From: an uncultured Gammaproteobacteria bacterium
GTDB lineage: Bacteria > Pseudomonadota > Gammaproteobacteria > Pseudomonadales > Pseudohongiellaceae
Length of the DNA stretch: 6,363 nt
Assembly: GCA_903889815.1 (NCBI GenBank)
Contig: CAISYX010000268.1
Location: forward strand, 1 to 6,363
Direction of reading: 5' to 3'
A model generated the notes under the pieces. That model saw only the letters and a list, made by a program, of their open reading frames with translations, searched no databases and had not been told where the DNA came from. A program made the position numbers and the translations under genes. Positions within the stretch are counted from its first letter, which is position 1, and each line of letters begins with the position of its first letter. Of the stretch, positions 1 through 5,588 are shown in pieces.

Positions 1-2
1 AC

Positions 3-80
3 CTCGAAAGAATTGCAGATCTGCGCGCACTTGATCTGCCCGCTGACTGGGGTGGGTCCTTCCAGCATCTAACTAAATAA
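3..80 (+). CDS. Possible C-terminal end of an unrecognised upstream gene (partial)
   Basis: The frame starting at position 3 is open from the window edge to a TAA at 78-80 and encodes 25 residues, beginning LERIADLRALDLPADW. It has the charged, Leu/Ala-rich composition of a real protein tail. I do not recognise the family. A second frame (1-72) is also open but gives a less protein-like, Cys-containing peptide. In Pseudomonas a Val/Asp tRNA pair lies, as I recall it, downstream of ppiD, but this tail does not look like a PpiD end to me, so I give no function. With only 78 bases visible the call rests on the open frame and composition. Confidence 0.35.
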   Translation, partial: LERIADLRALDLPADWGGSFQHLTK

Positions 81-129
81 ACTGTCGAAAACCCTGATTT
101 TCAAGCGGGAAATGCGCCAAGAAAATTGA

Positions 130-157
130 TTGACATGCCTCTTCAAGTCGGTAAAAT
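130..157 (+). promoter_or_regulatory. Sigma70-type promoter of the tRNA-Val/tRNA-Asp operon
   Basis: A perfect -35 TTGACA (130-135) is followed after 16 bases by a -10 TAAAAT (152-157, 5 of 6 to consensus). The start would fall near 163-165, about 13 bases before the first tRNA base. The bases after the -10 are GCGCG, a GC-rich discriminator of the kind known for stringently controlled rRNA and tRNA promoters. An A-rich stretch (121-127) lies just upstream of the -35. Growth-rate and ppGpp control is an inference from this discriminator. Confidence 0.8.
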
Positions 158-176
158 GCGCGTCACCCAAGAGAAC

Positions 177-252
177 GGGTGTTTAGCTCAGTTGGTAGAG
201 CGTCGCCCTTACAAGGCGAATGTCGGGGGTTCAAATCCCTCAACACCCACCA
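177..252 (+). tRNA. tRNA-Val, anticodon UAC
   Basis: This is a 76-base cloverleaf. The acceptor GGGTGTT (177-183) pairs fully with AACACCC (242-248), followed by discriminator A249 and an encoded CCA (250-252). The anticodon stem TCGCC/GGCGA encloses the loop CTTACAA, with the anticodon TAC at 210-212, which reads GUA and, with wobble modification, other Val codons. The T arm carries GGTTCAAATC. It is the first gene of a two-tRNA transcript, with 35 bases to the next tRNA. Confidence 0.98.
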
Positions 253-287
253 AATCTCAAGGGTTTTGCAGTTGTAATCGTTTGTGT

Positions 288-364
288 GGACCGGTAGTTC
301 AGCCGGTTAGAATGCCGGCCTGTCACGCCGGAGGTCGCGGGTTCGAGTCCCGTCCGGTCCGCCA
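288..364 (+). tRNA. tRNA-Asp, anticodon GUC
   Basis: This is a 77-base cloverleaf. The acceptor GGACCGG (288-294) pairs with CCGGTCC (354-360), followed by discriminator G361 and an encoded CCA (362-364). The anticodon stem CCGGC/GCCGG holds the loop CTGTCAC with GTC at 322-324. The T arm contains GGTTCGAGTCC. Its 3' end is the kind of site used by tyrosine integrases, and an integrase relic starts only 55 bases downstream. I searched by eye for a second copy of the 3' end within the next kilobase and found none. I see no clear intrinsic terminator after it. Confidence 0.98.
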
Positions 365-419
365 CTAACGCTCTCTATAAGCCTCTGATTTGTTTCCGAT
401 TTAAATTTTCCTGCTTCGT

Positions 420-844
420 TTATCGTAGTTTTTCCAAAAAATTCCCATCGCCTGCAGCCTGGAATCGCGATTTTTCCTTGTGCGTCGAGTATCCCTCATT
501 CCATTCAGCATGGATCCGCAGAAACATCTCGGGACTGTGTGCCAATTGCCGTGATATATCCGCTGGCTCGATGCCGATGGAAAGAAACTTTGCAGCGCGT
601 GTCTGCCTGCGAGCTTGGCGAATTCGCGCCTCTGAGTGAGCTTTACGCCCTGCTTGATTGAAGATATCTGTATCCAGACAAAGCCCTTTGCGAGTGTTTA
701 CGAAGATGTGGTCTCCCTGAAATCCAGTGAAATGCCCTCAAAAATCTGACGTGCCCATGCAGGAACGTACGCTCTTCTGCGAACGCGTGTTTTCGTGCCT
801 GGTTCCAATCTTCACTTAGTAATCTGCTTTGAAATATCGAGCTC
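420..844 (-). pseudogene. Tyrosine recombinase (phage/island integrase) C-terminal remnant
   Basis: Reading the minus strand from about 844 down to a TAA at 420-422 gives pieces of the catalytic domain of a tyrosine recombinase: GTKTRVRRRAYVPAWARQIF, then after a frameshift near 738 HFTGFQGDHIFVNTRKGL, QTRAAKFLSIGIEPADISRQ, LAHSPEMFLRIHAEW and a tail ending FLEKLR. In this family the last blocks normally read QTRHTFAS, LGHxSPEM and IYAxW. Here the box Arg (597-599) is kept, the Gly of LGH is Ala (540-542), and the nucleophilic Tyr is His (510-512). A TGA at 812-814 and the frameshift also break the frame. About 140 of the usual 350-400 codons remain and the N-terminal half is absent. Its 3' end faces tRNA-Asp, the expected attachment side. 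The family call is by motif recognition; non-function is strongly supported. Confidence 0.8.
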
Positions 845-1114
845 CCCGTCACCAAAGTGCCCTACTGCACTCATTGAAAAATCAGCGAGTGCTGCTTCGG
901 GAAGTTCTTGTAGTCACTGCTGCGAAACTGACTGGCACGATCAGAATGCAGATTCACAGGACGCCCTTTCTGGCGTTGTCATATCGCCGCTTCCACAGTA
1001 CGCATCAAGATCTGACAGACCCGTCGGTGGTGCATTGATCAGCCCGGCATGAGCTTGCTGTGCTGTGATTGCAAACAAGAAAGAGTTGCCCTTATCACTC
1101 AGCTCCAGATGCAT
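845..1114 (-). pseudogene. IS3-family OrfB (DDE transposase) central fragment
   Basis: The minus strand contains, in order, ELSDKGNSFLFAIT (the region after the first catalytic Asp), PG*SMHHRRV (normally VVGWSM), VEAAI*QRQKGRPV (normally AIWQR), LHSDRASQFRSSDYKNF with the second catalytic Asp at 940-942, and after a frameshift near 875 SMSAVGHFGD (normally SMSAVGHCGDNA). The two stops at 1039-1041 and 979-981 are both TGA where the family has Trp. The sequence ends just before the catalytic Glu, so the DDE triad is incomplete. The protein is normally about 270-290 residues. Confidence 0.8.
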
Positions 1115-1124
1115 GCGCGCAGCG

Positions 1125-1220
1125 TTTTCGGACCACTTGCGAACAACTGACATTGGAATGGCGCAGTTGCGGCACTACGCTTTTTTTGAACTCGGGGCTG
1201 TACTTTCTTCGCTTGGACAT
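1125..1220 (-). pseudogene. IS3-family OrfA fragment (N-terminus of transposase subunit)
   Basis: From an ATG at 1218-1220 the minus strand encodes MSKRRKYSPEFKKSVVPQLR, then HSNVSCSQVVRK. This is the start of the helix-turn-helix OrfA protein that binds the ends of IS3-family elements, where MSKRRKYSPEFK is the usual opening. The likeness ends after about 32 residues, whereas OrfA is normally 90-110 residues long. Beyond that point the frame continues into unrelated residues and stops near 1095. An internal deletion joining orfA to orfB explains this. Confidence 0.8.
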
Positions 1221-1257
1221 AAACACTTGCTTTGCTGATTGTGAGGCTTCCTTGCAG

Positions 1258-1278
1258 TGTCGGTAAAGTCGGTGTCCA
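1258..1278 (-). repeat. Putative terminal inverted repeat of the IS3 remnant (single end)
   Basis: The minus strand reads TGGACACCGACTTTACCGAC from 1278. It begins with TG, as IS3-family ends do, and lies 58 bases ahead of orfA. I could not find a matching partner at the low-coordinate side, consistent with loss of that end. The call rests on position and the terminal dinucleotide. Confidence 0.4.
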
Positions 1279-1283
1279 GCCCT

Positions 1284-1311
1284 TGACGACGCATGGGCGA
1301 CGGTGTGTAAA
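1284..1311 (+). promoter_or_regulatory. Candidate promoter for the PLP-enzyme gene
   Basis: TTGACG (1284-1289) and TGTAAA (1306-1311) are separated by 16 bases, 5 and 4 of 6 to consensus. A start near 1318 would leave a 5' leader of about 35 bases before the GTG at 1353. The -35 lies 5 bases outside the proposed IS end, so the gene appears to keep a promoter despite the insertion, or gained one. Confidence 0.4.
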
Positions 1312-1352
1312 GGCGTCATGGATATTCAATTACAGGACAGTCGGAACATAGA

Positions 1353-2264
1353 GTGCGACAGATCAAATTACCAGAGACACAGGTCCCGTTGCAGCGCTTG
1401 CATGATCCTCTGCTGCAGACGCGTGGTGTTGCGGTTTCGGTTCTTCGACTGGACCTGATTCATCCCTGGATATCCGGAAACAAGTGGTTCAAGTTGCGCT
1501 TGTCACTGGAGCAGGCGCGGCGCGAGGGCCGCCATACCGTGCTCAGTTTCGGTGGCGCCTGGTCCAACCATCTGCTGGCACTTGCGGCGGCAGGCAGGGA
1601 GTTTGGTTTTGGCACTATCGGCATGGTGCGAGGTGAGGTGCCGCGTCCCCTCAATCCTCTGTTGCAAGCAGCTGAAGACTTCGGCATGACATTGGTGTCG
1701 GTGGACAGAGCCAGCTATCGCAACAAGCTGTCGGCGGAGTTTTTGCGCGACGTTTACGCCGAGTGGGGAGACATTCATGTCATTCCAGAAGGCGGGGCGT
1801 CTTTCCAGGGGGTGCTTGGCAGTATGGCCATTGCGGACTCTGTGCAGTGGTCTGAACCACTGGCATCACCGCGCATCGTGACACTCGCCACTGCCACAGG
1901 CACCACGCTTGCAGGCGTGGTGGCGGGACTCGGTGCAGACGTGAGTGTGGATGCAACGCTGGTACTCAAGGGCGAGGACCGGATCAGCGCGCAGGTGCGG
2001 GACTGGCTCGCACTGTTGCCTCGGAGGCCGCACGCGGCATGGCAGGTGCTGCAGGGCTGGCATTGCGGAGGGTACGCGCGCTCGGCCCCTGAGCTTGTGC
2101 AGTTCATGCGACAATTTACTGAAACAACGGGAGTGCCTCTGGAGCCGGTGTACAGCGGCAAGATGATGTGGAGTCTTTACGCCCGTATCGCCAGCGGTGA
2201 GATTCCCGAAGGCGCCGAGATCGTTGCCATCCATACGGGAGGAATTCTGCCGCGTGGCCATTAA
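1353..2264 (+). CDS. PLP-dependent D-cysteine desulfhydrase / ACC deaminase family protein
   Basis: This 303-residue cytoplasmic enzyme belongs to the fold-type II (tryptophan synthase beta-like) PLP family that includes D-cysteine desulfhydrase and ACC deaminase. Visible features are SGNKWFKL with the PLP-binding Lys44, the substrate and carboxylate loop GGAWSNH (67-73), the Gly/Thr-rich phosphate loop ATATGTTLAG (179-188), PVYSGK (265-270) with the conserved Tyr267, and HTGG (294-297). True ACC deaminases have Glu and Leu at the positions of Ser268 and Thr295. The Ser/Thr pair here matches D-cysteine desulfhydrases, which turn D-cysteine into pyruvate, ammonia and H2S. The exact substrate of this proteobacterial subgroup is uncertain. 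The start is GTG; a GGAA lies 6 bases upstream and no ATG lies in frame after the preceding stop at 1308-1310. Length is normal for the family. It ends 69 bases before the protease start. Confidence 0.88.
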   Translation: MRQIKLPETQVPLQRLHDPLLQTRGVAVSVLRLDLIHPWISGNKWFKLRLSLEQARREGRHTVLSFGGAWSNHLLALAAAGREFGFGTIGMVRGEVPRPLNPLLQAAEDFGMTLVSVDRASYRNKLSAEFLRDVYAEWGDIHVIPEGGASFQGVLGSMAIADSVQWSEPLASPRIVTLATATGTTLAGVVAGLGADVSVDATLVLKGEDRISAQVRDWLALLPRRPHAAWQVLQGWHCGGYARSAPELVQFMRQFTETTGVPLEPVYSGKMMWSLYARIASGEIPEGAEIVAIHTGGILPRGH

Positions 2265-2268
2265 GATG

Positions 2269-2297
2269 TGGAAAAAATTCCCACGCAGCACCATAAT
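2269..2297 (+). promoter_or_regulatory. Candidate promoter for the secreted protease gene
   Basis: TGGAAA (2269-2274) and CATAAT (2292-2297) are spaced by 17 bases, 4 and 5 of 6 to consensus. The predicted start near 2304 gives a leader of about 30 bases before ATG 2334. It supports ATG 2334 over the upstream in-frame GTG at 2268, which would lie ahead of the transcript start. The call is from sequence likeness alone. Confidence 0.35.
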
Positions 2298-2333
2298 GAA
2301 CGCTCTGATCTTTGCAAAGAGTATGTTTACTGT

Positions 2334-4610
2334 ATGTCTGTCAAATTCCTGAGGCAATTGAGCCGACGTTCTGCGTCGCCTGTTCTGGTGTTCATCGGGA
2401 GCTTCCTGATGCTTGCCAGTGCTGCTTTTGCACAGTCGGTGCAGCCGCCCCTTTGGCGGGCGCTCGAAACCGTATCCGCACAGATGCCCGCATTGCCAGC
2501 TTATGCCAACCTGGCAGTGCCAGTGGTCATGGATGCTCGCGTGCTGGCGGCACTGCAGGCTGGCGTCGCCGTGTCCGTTCCGGTGCAACAGGTGGCAGGC
2601 AACACACAGTTCACGACATTGCACATCCGCGCCGAGACGCTGCTTCTCAATGGTGACCGAACGCTGCGTGGCGAGCTGGCGGGATACGCAGAGCAGACCC
2701 CGTTCGTATTGACAGCCAGCCAGCGGGATGTCTTTGCCTATGCCGAAATCGGGGCGCAAGTCTGGCATCTGCAAGTCAGCCGTCAGGAGGCCGCGGGCAA
2801 TTATCAGGGGTGGGTCTACCAGTCGGAGGGCCTTTCCTCTGCTGCCCTGCAACAGGATTTCGTCATTCCGGAACGTGCGGCGCCTGCAGCGGTAGCCCTG
2901 CCAGTGCTTCCCGTGAAGACAATGCCATTGCGATTCGGTAACGGCGAGGCAGCTGGGGCCTCCAGTGCAGCGAGAAACGCCGGGATCAATGCCGGCAATC
3001 TGCAGATCAGCCAGGTGGCTGGTTCGGGCAGTGTGCTGGCCGGCAACACGGCCGAGGTGGTGGCCACTTTCCGCAACACCAGTACTGAGCGGCATGAAGC
3101 CCTGAGCGTGAACTTCTATTTCGTCCTCGAGAACAGCACCCTGGTGAGTGCGGCGAATGCTTGCCGGCAGGGCACAGTGGGCGGACAGAAAGTGTTGAAC
3201 TGCCTGTTGGGCGATTTCGCCGCCGGTGAGACAAGGACCCTTCGCTACACCATTGCAACCACTCCCGCTTCCAGGCCCCGCGTCATCAGTACTGCAGTGG
3301 TGGGCGACCTGCGTCATGACGCCGTTCTCAATGTGGTGGAGGATGTGGTCAGGGACACTGACAACGACGGCATCAGCGACTTCAACGAGTCCTTGCTCGG
3401 CACCAATCCGGCGGCGTCGAGCTCTGTGTCCGCCGAACACTCTGTCATTGACGTCATGGCGCTGTACACCCCGGGCGCCGACGCACTTTACAGCGGTGCC
3501 GCCCAGACCCGGATCAACCAGCTGATAGCCATAGCCAACCAGATCTATGCGGACAGCGCTGTATCCATCACTCTGCGCCCGGTCTACATGGGCGTGGTGG
3601 ACTACAGCGAAACCTCCGATATGGACAGTGCCTTGAGTGCTCTGACCAGCAAAAAGAATCCGGCGTTCGCCAAAGTGAACAACCTGCGGGAGCAATATGG
3701 TGCAGATCTCGTGATGCTGTTCCGCCCGCAGGGCACGGAACTGGATCGCTGCGGGTTGGCAAATCTTGGCGGCTTCCGTACTCAGGGTGACTTCCAGTCC
3801 TCGGAGGAAAAGCAGTTCGCATTCTCGACGATTGCGATTGACTGCCCGGTCAGCTCGGTCGTCGCTCATGAACTGGGGCACAACATGGGTCTGACGCATT
3901 CCCATCGCGAAGATGGTCACGGTGGCACCTTCCCCTTTGCCACGGGCTATGGCGTGGACTCCCTGTTCACCACAGTGATGGCCTACCCGGGTGCCTTCAA
4001 TACCAGTGTGCGGATTGCCCGCTTCTCAAGTCCCGCGCGCGATTGCCTCGGAGTGCCCTGCGGAGTCGATGGCAGTGACACTGAGAACGGCGCAGATGCC
4101 GTGCGGGCATTGAATCTGGTGCGACACCAGATTGCCCGTTACTACCCCATTCGTGTGCCTTTGCTGCCCGACAAACCGCTGCGTACATTGAGTGGCGCGC
4201 CCACAAATGCGCGCATCGCGCTGGCGGCCAGTCTGAACAAAGGTCTCAGTCAGGTCTCAGTGGTCACTCCTGCCGACTCGGTGGATGTGAACCTCAGCGT
4301 GGCGGTGGACAGTCGCCATGCGGGCAAGGCGGGTGCGTTGTACGTGCTTGGCACACTTGATGGCAGCCACTTTGTCATGCTGGACGAAAACGGCGGCATC
4401 CAGTCGTGGGATGGCAGCTATGCCGGCCTGCGCGCTTTCCGCAGCGCGCCGCAATTGCGTGCGGTGGAATATGTGCAGATCGTCAATGCCGCCCGGCTTG
4501 GCAGTGATTTCGTCGACCGCCGACTGCAGATCTACATTGCCTACAGCGTGCCTTCGCTGGGCGAGATCGTCTACACCGTTGAACCCCTGGCGCTCGACAT
4601 CACCCGCTGA
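2334..4610 (+). CDS. Secreted multidomain zinc metalloprotease (reprolysin-like, M12 type)
   Basis: This 758-residue exported protein starts at ATG 2334 and opens with a textbook Sec signal peptide: basic n-region, hydrophobic LVFIGSFLMLASAAFA, cleavage after AFA at about residue 33. Residues ~35-215 form an N-terminal region of unknown fold, possibly a propeptide. Residues ~221-310 look like a beta-sandwich DUF11-like adhesion module with Cys277 and Cys290. Residues 341-359 (DTDNDGISDFNESLLGTNP) match a calcium-binding thrombospondin type-3 repeat. The catalytic domain (~370-604) carries the zinc site HELGHNMGLTH (His512, Glu513, His516, His522) and a Met-turn VMAYPG (Met549), as in reprolysin/astacin-type metzincins. 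Residues ~615-758 form a further beta-rich domain I do not recognise. No membrane anchor or sorting signal is seen at the C-terminus. An in-frame GTG at 2268 would add 22 residues ahead of the signal peptide and is unlikely. The substrate is unknown; release outside the cell is inferred. Confidence 0.88.
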   Translation: MSVKFLRQLSRRSASPVLVFIGSFLMLASAAFAQSVQPPLWRALETVSAQMPALPAYANLAVPVVMDARVLAALQAGVAVSVPVQQVAGNTQFTTLHIRAETLLLNGDRTLRGELAGYAEQTPFVLTASQRDVFAYAEIGAQVWHLQVSRQEAAGNYQGWVYQSEGLSSAALQQDFVIPERAAPAAVALPVLPVKTMPLRFGNGEAAGASSAARNAGINAGNLQISQVAGSGSVLAGNTAEVVATFRNTSTERHEALSVNFYFVLENSTLVSAANACRQGTVGGQKVLNCLLGDFAAGETRTLRYTIATTPASRPRVISTAVVGDLRHDAVLNVVEDVVRDTDNDGISDFNESLLGTNPAASSSVSAEHSVIDVMALYTPGADALYSGAAQTRINQLIAIANQIYADSAVSITLRPVYMGVVDYSETSDMDSALSALTSKKNPAFAKVNNLREQYGADLVMLFRPQGTELDRCGLANLGGFRTQGDFQSSEEKQFAFSTIAIDCPVSSVVAHELGHNMGLTHSHREDGHGGTFPFATGYGVDSLFTTVMAYPGAFNTSVRIARFSSPARDCLGVPCGVDGSDTENGADAVRALNLVRHQIARYYPIRVPLLPDKPLRTLSGAPTNARIALAASLNKGLSQVSVVTPADSVDVNLSVAVDSRHAGKAGALYVLGTLDGSHFVMLDENGGIQSWDGSYAGLRAFRSAPQLRAVEYVQIVNAARLGSDFVDRRLQIYIAYSVPSLGEIVYTVEPLALDITR

Positions 4611-4629
4611 GCGTTGCCTGGGTTCTCTC

Positions 4630-4638
4630 TGCTATACT
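4630..4638 (+). promoter_or_regulatory. Extended -10 promoter candidate for nadK-glpG
   Basis: TGCTATACT (4630-4638) combines a TG extension with TATACT, 5 of 6 to the -10 consensus. No good -35 lies at standard spacing, which extended -10 promoters tolerate. A start near 4645 would give a leader of about 53 bases to ATG 4698. The motif CTCTCTG occurs three times around it (starts 4625, 4647, 4655). Confidence 0.5.
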
Positions 4639-4697
4639 GCCGCCGGCTCTCTGACTCTCTGAGTGCTCATATTCACTTCCCTGTGGCAGTACACGCA

Positions 4698-5588
4698 ATG
4701 TCGGCATTCAAGCGCATAGGTCTGATTGGTCGGGCGGGACACGTTGGTGTAGCCGAAACCCTTAGTCATCTGCGCGGCATACTGGAAGCGCGTGGCCTGC
4801 AGGTGCTGTGTGACGACCTTAGTGCGGCCATGCTCAGCGGGCCTCGGCCGCACAGTGTGCCGCGCGCCGAACTCGGCGCGCAGGCCGATCTGGTGATCGT
4901 GGTGGGGGGCGACGGCAGCATGCTGGGCGTGGCACAGCTGCTGGCCTCGCACAATGTGCCTGTGCTCGGCGTGAACCGTGGCAGGTTGGGTTTTCTCACC
5001 GACATCATGCCCCACGAGATCGAAACGCGACTGACCGATGTGCTGGCCGGCCGCTACACCGAAGAATCCCGTTTCCTGATCGAGTGCGAGGTGCAGCGCA
5101 AAGGCGTTGTGCTCAGCACTGGCAGCGCACTCAATGATGTGGTGCTGCACCCAGGCACCGCAGCGCGCATGCTGGAATTCGAGCTTTTCATCAACGACCA
5201 GTTCGTGAACAGCCAGCAGTCCGATGGACTGATCGTGGCCACCCCTACGGGCTCCACGGCCTACAGTCTGTCGGCGGGAGGGCCGATCATGCATCCCAGT
5301 CTGAATGCTCTGGTGCTGGTGCCAATGTATCCACACTCCCTCAGTAGCCGGCCGCTGGTGATCAATGCGGACAGCACAATCCGCGTGCTGGTGGGCAAGC
5401 AGCGTTCGATCGTTCCCCATGTCAGCTGCGACGGCGCGACCGGTTTTCCCGCCCATCCCGGTGATGAGCTGATCGTGCGCAAGAAGCAGGGAACTTTGCG
5501 CCTGATCCACCCCCTCGATCACAACTATTACGAGACCTGCCGCAGCAAGCTTGGCTGGGGCAACCGCCTGGTGCGCGCCGATGATTAG
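4698..5588 (+). CDS. nadK: NAD kinase
   Basis: This 296-residue cytoplasmic enzyme phosphorylates NAD+ to NADP+ with ATP, the only route to NADP in most bacteria. Seen in sequence: the opening FKRIGLIGRAG, the kinase motif VVGGDGSML with GGDG at 70-73 and catalytic Asp72, GVNRGRLGFL, the NAD-binding Asn146-Asp147 (commonly Asn-Glu in E. coli relatives), and the DGLIVATPTGSTAYSLSAGG block from Asp176. SLSSRPLVI and the C-terminal ATGFPAHPGDEL follow. Length matches E. coli NadK (292). I chose ATG 4698 because the family begins a few residues before the IGLIG strand; an in-frame TTG at 4614 would add 28 unrelated residues and precede the predicted transcript start. No strong Shine-Dalgarno is seen. 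It overlaps glpG by 8 bases. Confidence 0.97.
   Translation: MSAFKRIGLIGRAGHVGVAETLSHLRGILEARGLQVLCDDLSAAMLSGPRPHSVPRAELGAQADLVIVVGGDGSMLGVAQLLASHNVPVLGVNRGRLGFLTDIMPHEIETRLTDVLAGRYTEESRFLIECEVQRKGVVLSTGSALNDVVLHPGTAARMLEFELFINDQFVNSQQSDGLIVATPTGSTAYSLSAGGPIMHPSLNALVLVPMYPHSLSSRPLVINADSTIRVLVGKQRSIVPHVSCDGATGFPAHPGDELIVRKKQGTLRLIHPLDHNYYETCRSKLGWGNRLVRADD

Larger units (their letters stand above)
365..1278. other. Decayed mobile-element stretch with no intact gene
   Basis: These roughly 900 bases between tRNA-Asp and the PLP-enzyme gene contain no intact gene. The first 55 bases (365-419) are AT-rich and I see nothing in them. From 420 to about 844 the minus strand reads as the C-terminal part of a tyrosine recombinase, and from about 845 to 1278 as a deleted IS3-family element in the same orientation. 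The short open frames on either strand here (for example 795-1052 plus and 643-855 minus) are chance frames or frame-shifted pieces of these relics. The tRNA position and the lower GC of the first part fit old horizontally acquired DNA. Confidence 0.75.
845..1278 (-). mobile_element. Degenerate, internally deleted IS3-family insertion sequence
   Basis: On the minus strand this stretch contains the start of an IS3-family orfA followed by broken central parts of orfB, with most of orfA, the front of orfB and the end of orfB missing. About 430 bases remain of an element normally 1.2-1.3 kb long. The proposed outer end (1278, minus-strand TGGACACCGACTTTACCGAC) lies 58 bases before the orfA start, a usual distance for this family. 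The other terminal repeat is not present, because the element stops inside orfB where the integrase remnant begins. It cannot move by itself. Confidence 0.75.

Noticed and set aside
86..101. GAAAA/TTTTC hairpin after the first partial gene as a terminator
   Set aside because: Five weak A-T pairs with no GC stem or T-tract are not enough to support termination.
126..368. An open frame running through both tRNAs
   Set aside because: It consists mostly of translated tRNA sequence (for example LAQLVERRPYKANVGGSNPS, a well-known artefact of tRNA genes).
435..447. Shared AAAAAATTCCCA near 435 and 2272
   Set aside because: A single 12-base AT-rich match between unrelated settings is likely chance, with no further likeness around it.
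365..1278. A novel defence or RNA system hidden in the stretch without intact genes
   Set aside because: Most of it is accounted for by the integrase and IS3 remnants; the remaining 55 bases show no structure.
365..1350. Second copy of the tRNA-Asp 3' end as an attachment-site repeat
   Set aside because: I looked for pieces of the T arm and acceptor end and found none, so no att duplication is claimed.
2268..2284. Imperfect inverted repeat GTGG...CCAC after the PLP gene as a terminator
   Set aside because: The stem is only about four base pairs and no T-run follows; it also overlaps the proposed -35 of the protease gene.
1866..3920. A 684-codon open frame on the minus strand opposite the PLP enzyme and protease genes
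   Set aside because: The plus strand carries clear families with motifs over the same bases. The antisense product is rich in His, Cys, Arg and Gln without any recognisable domain, as expected for a shadow frame in GC-rich DNA.
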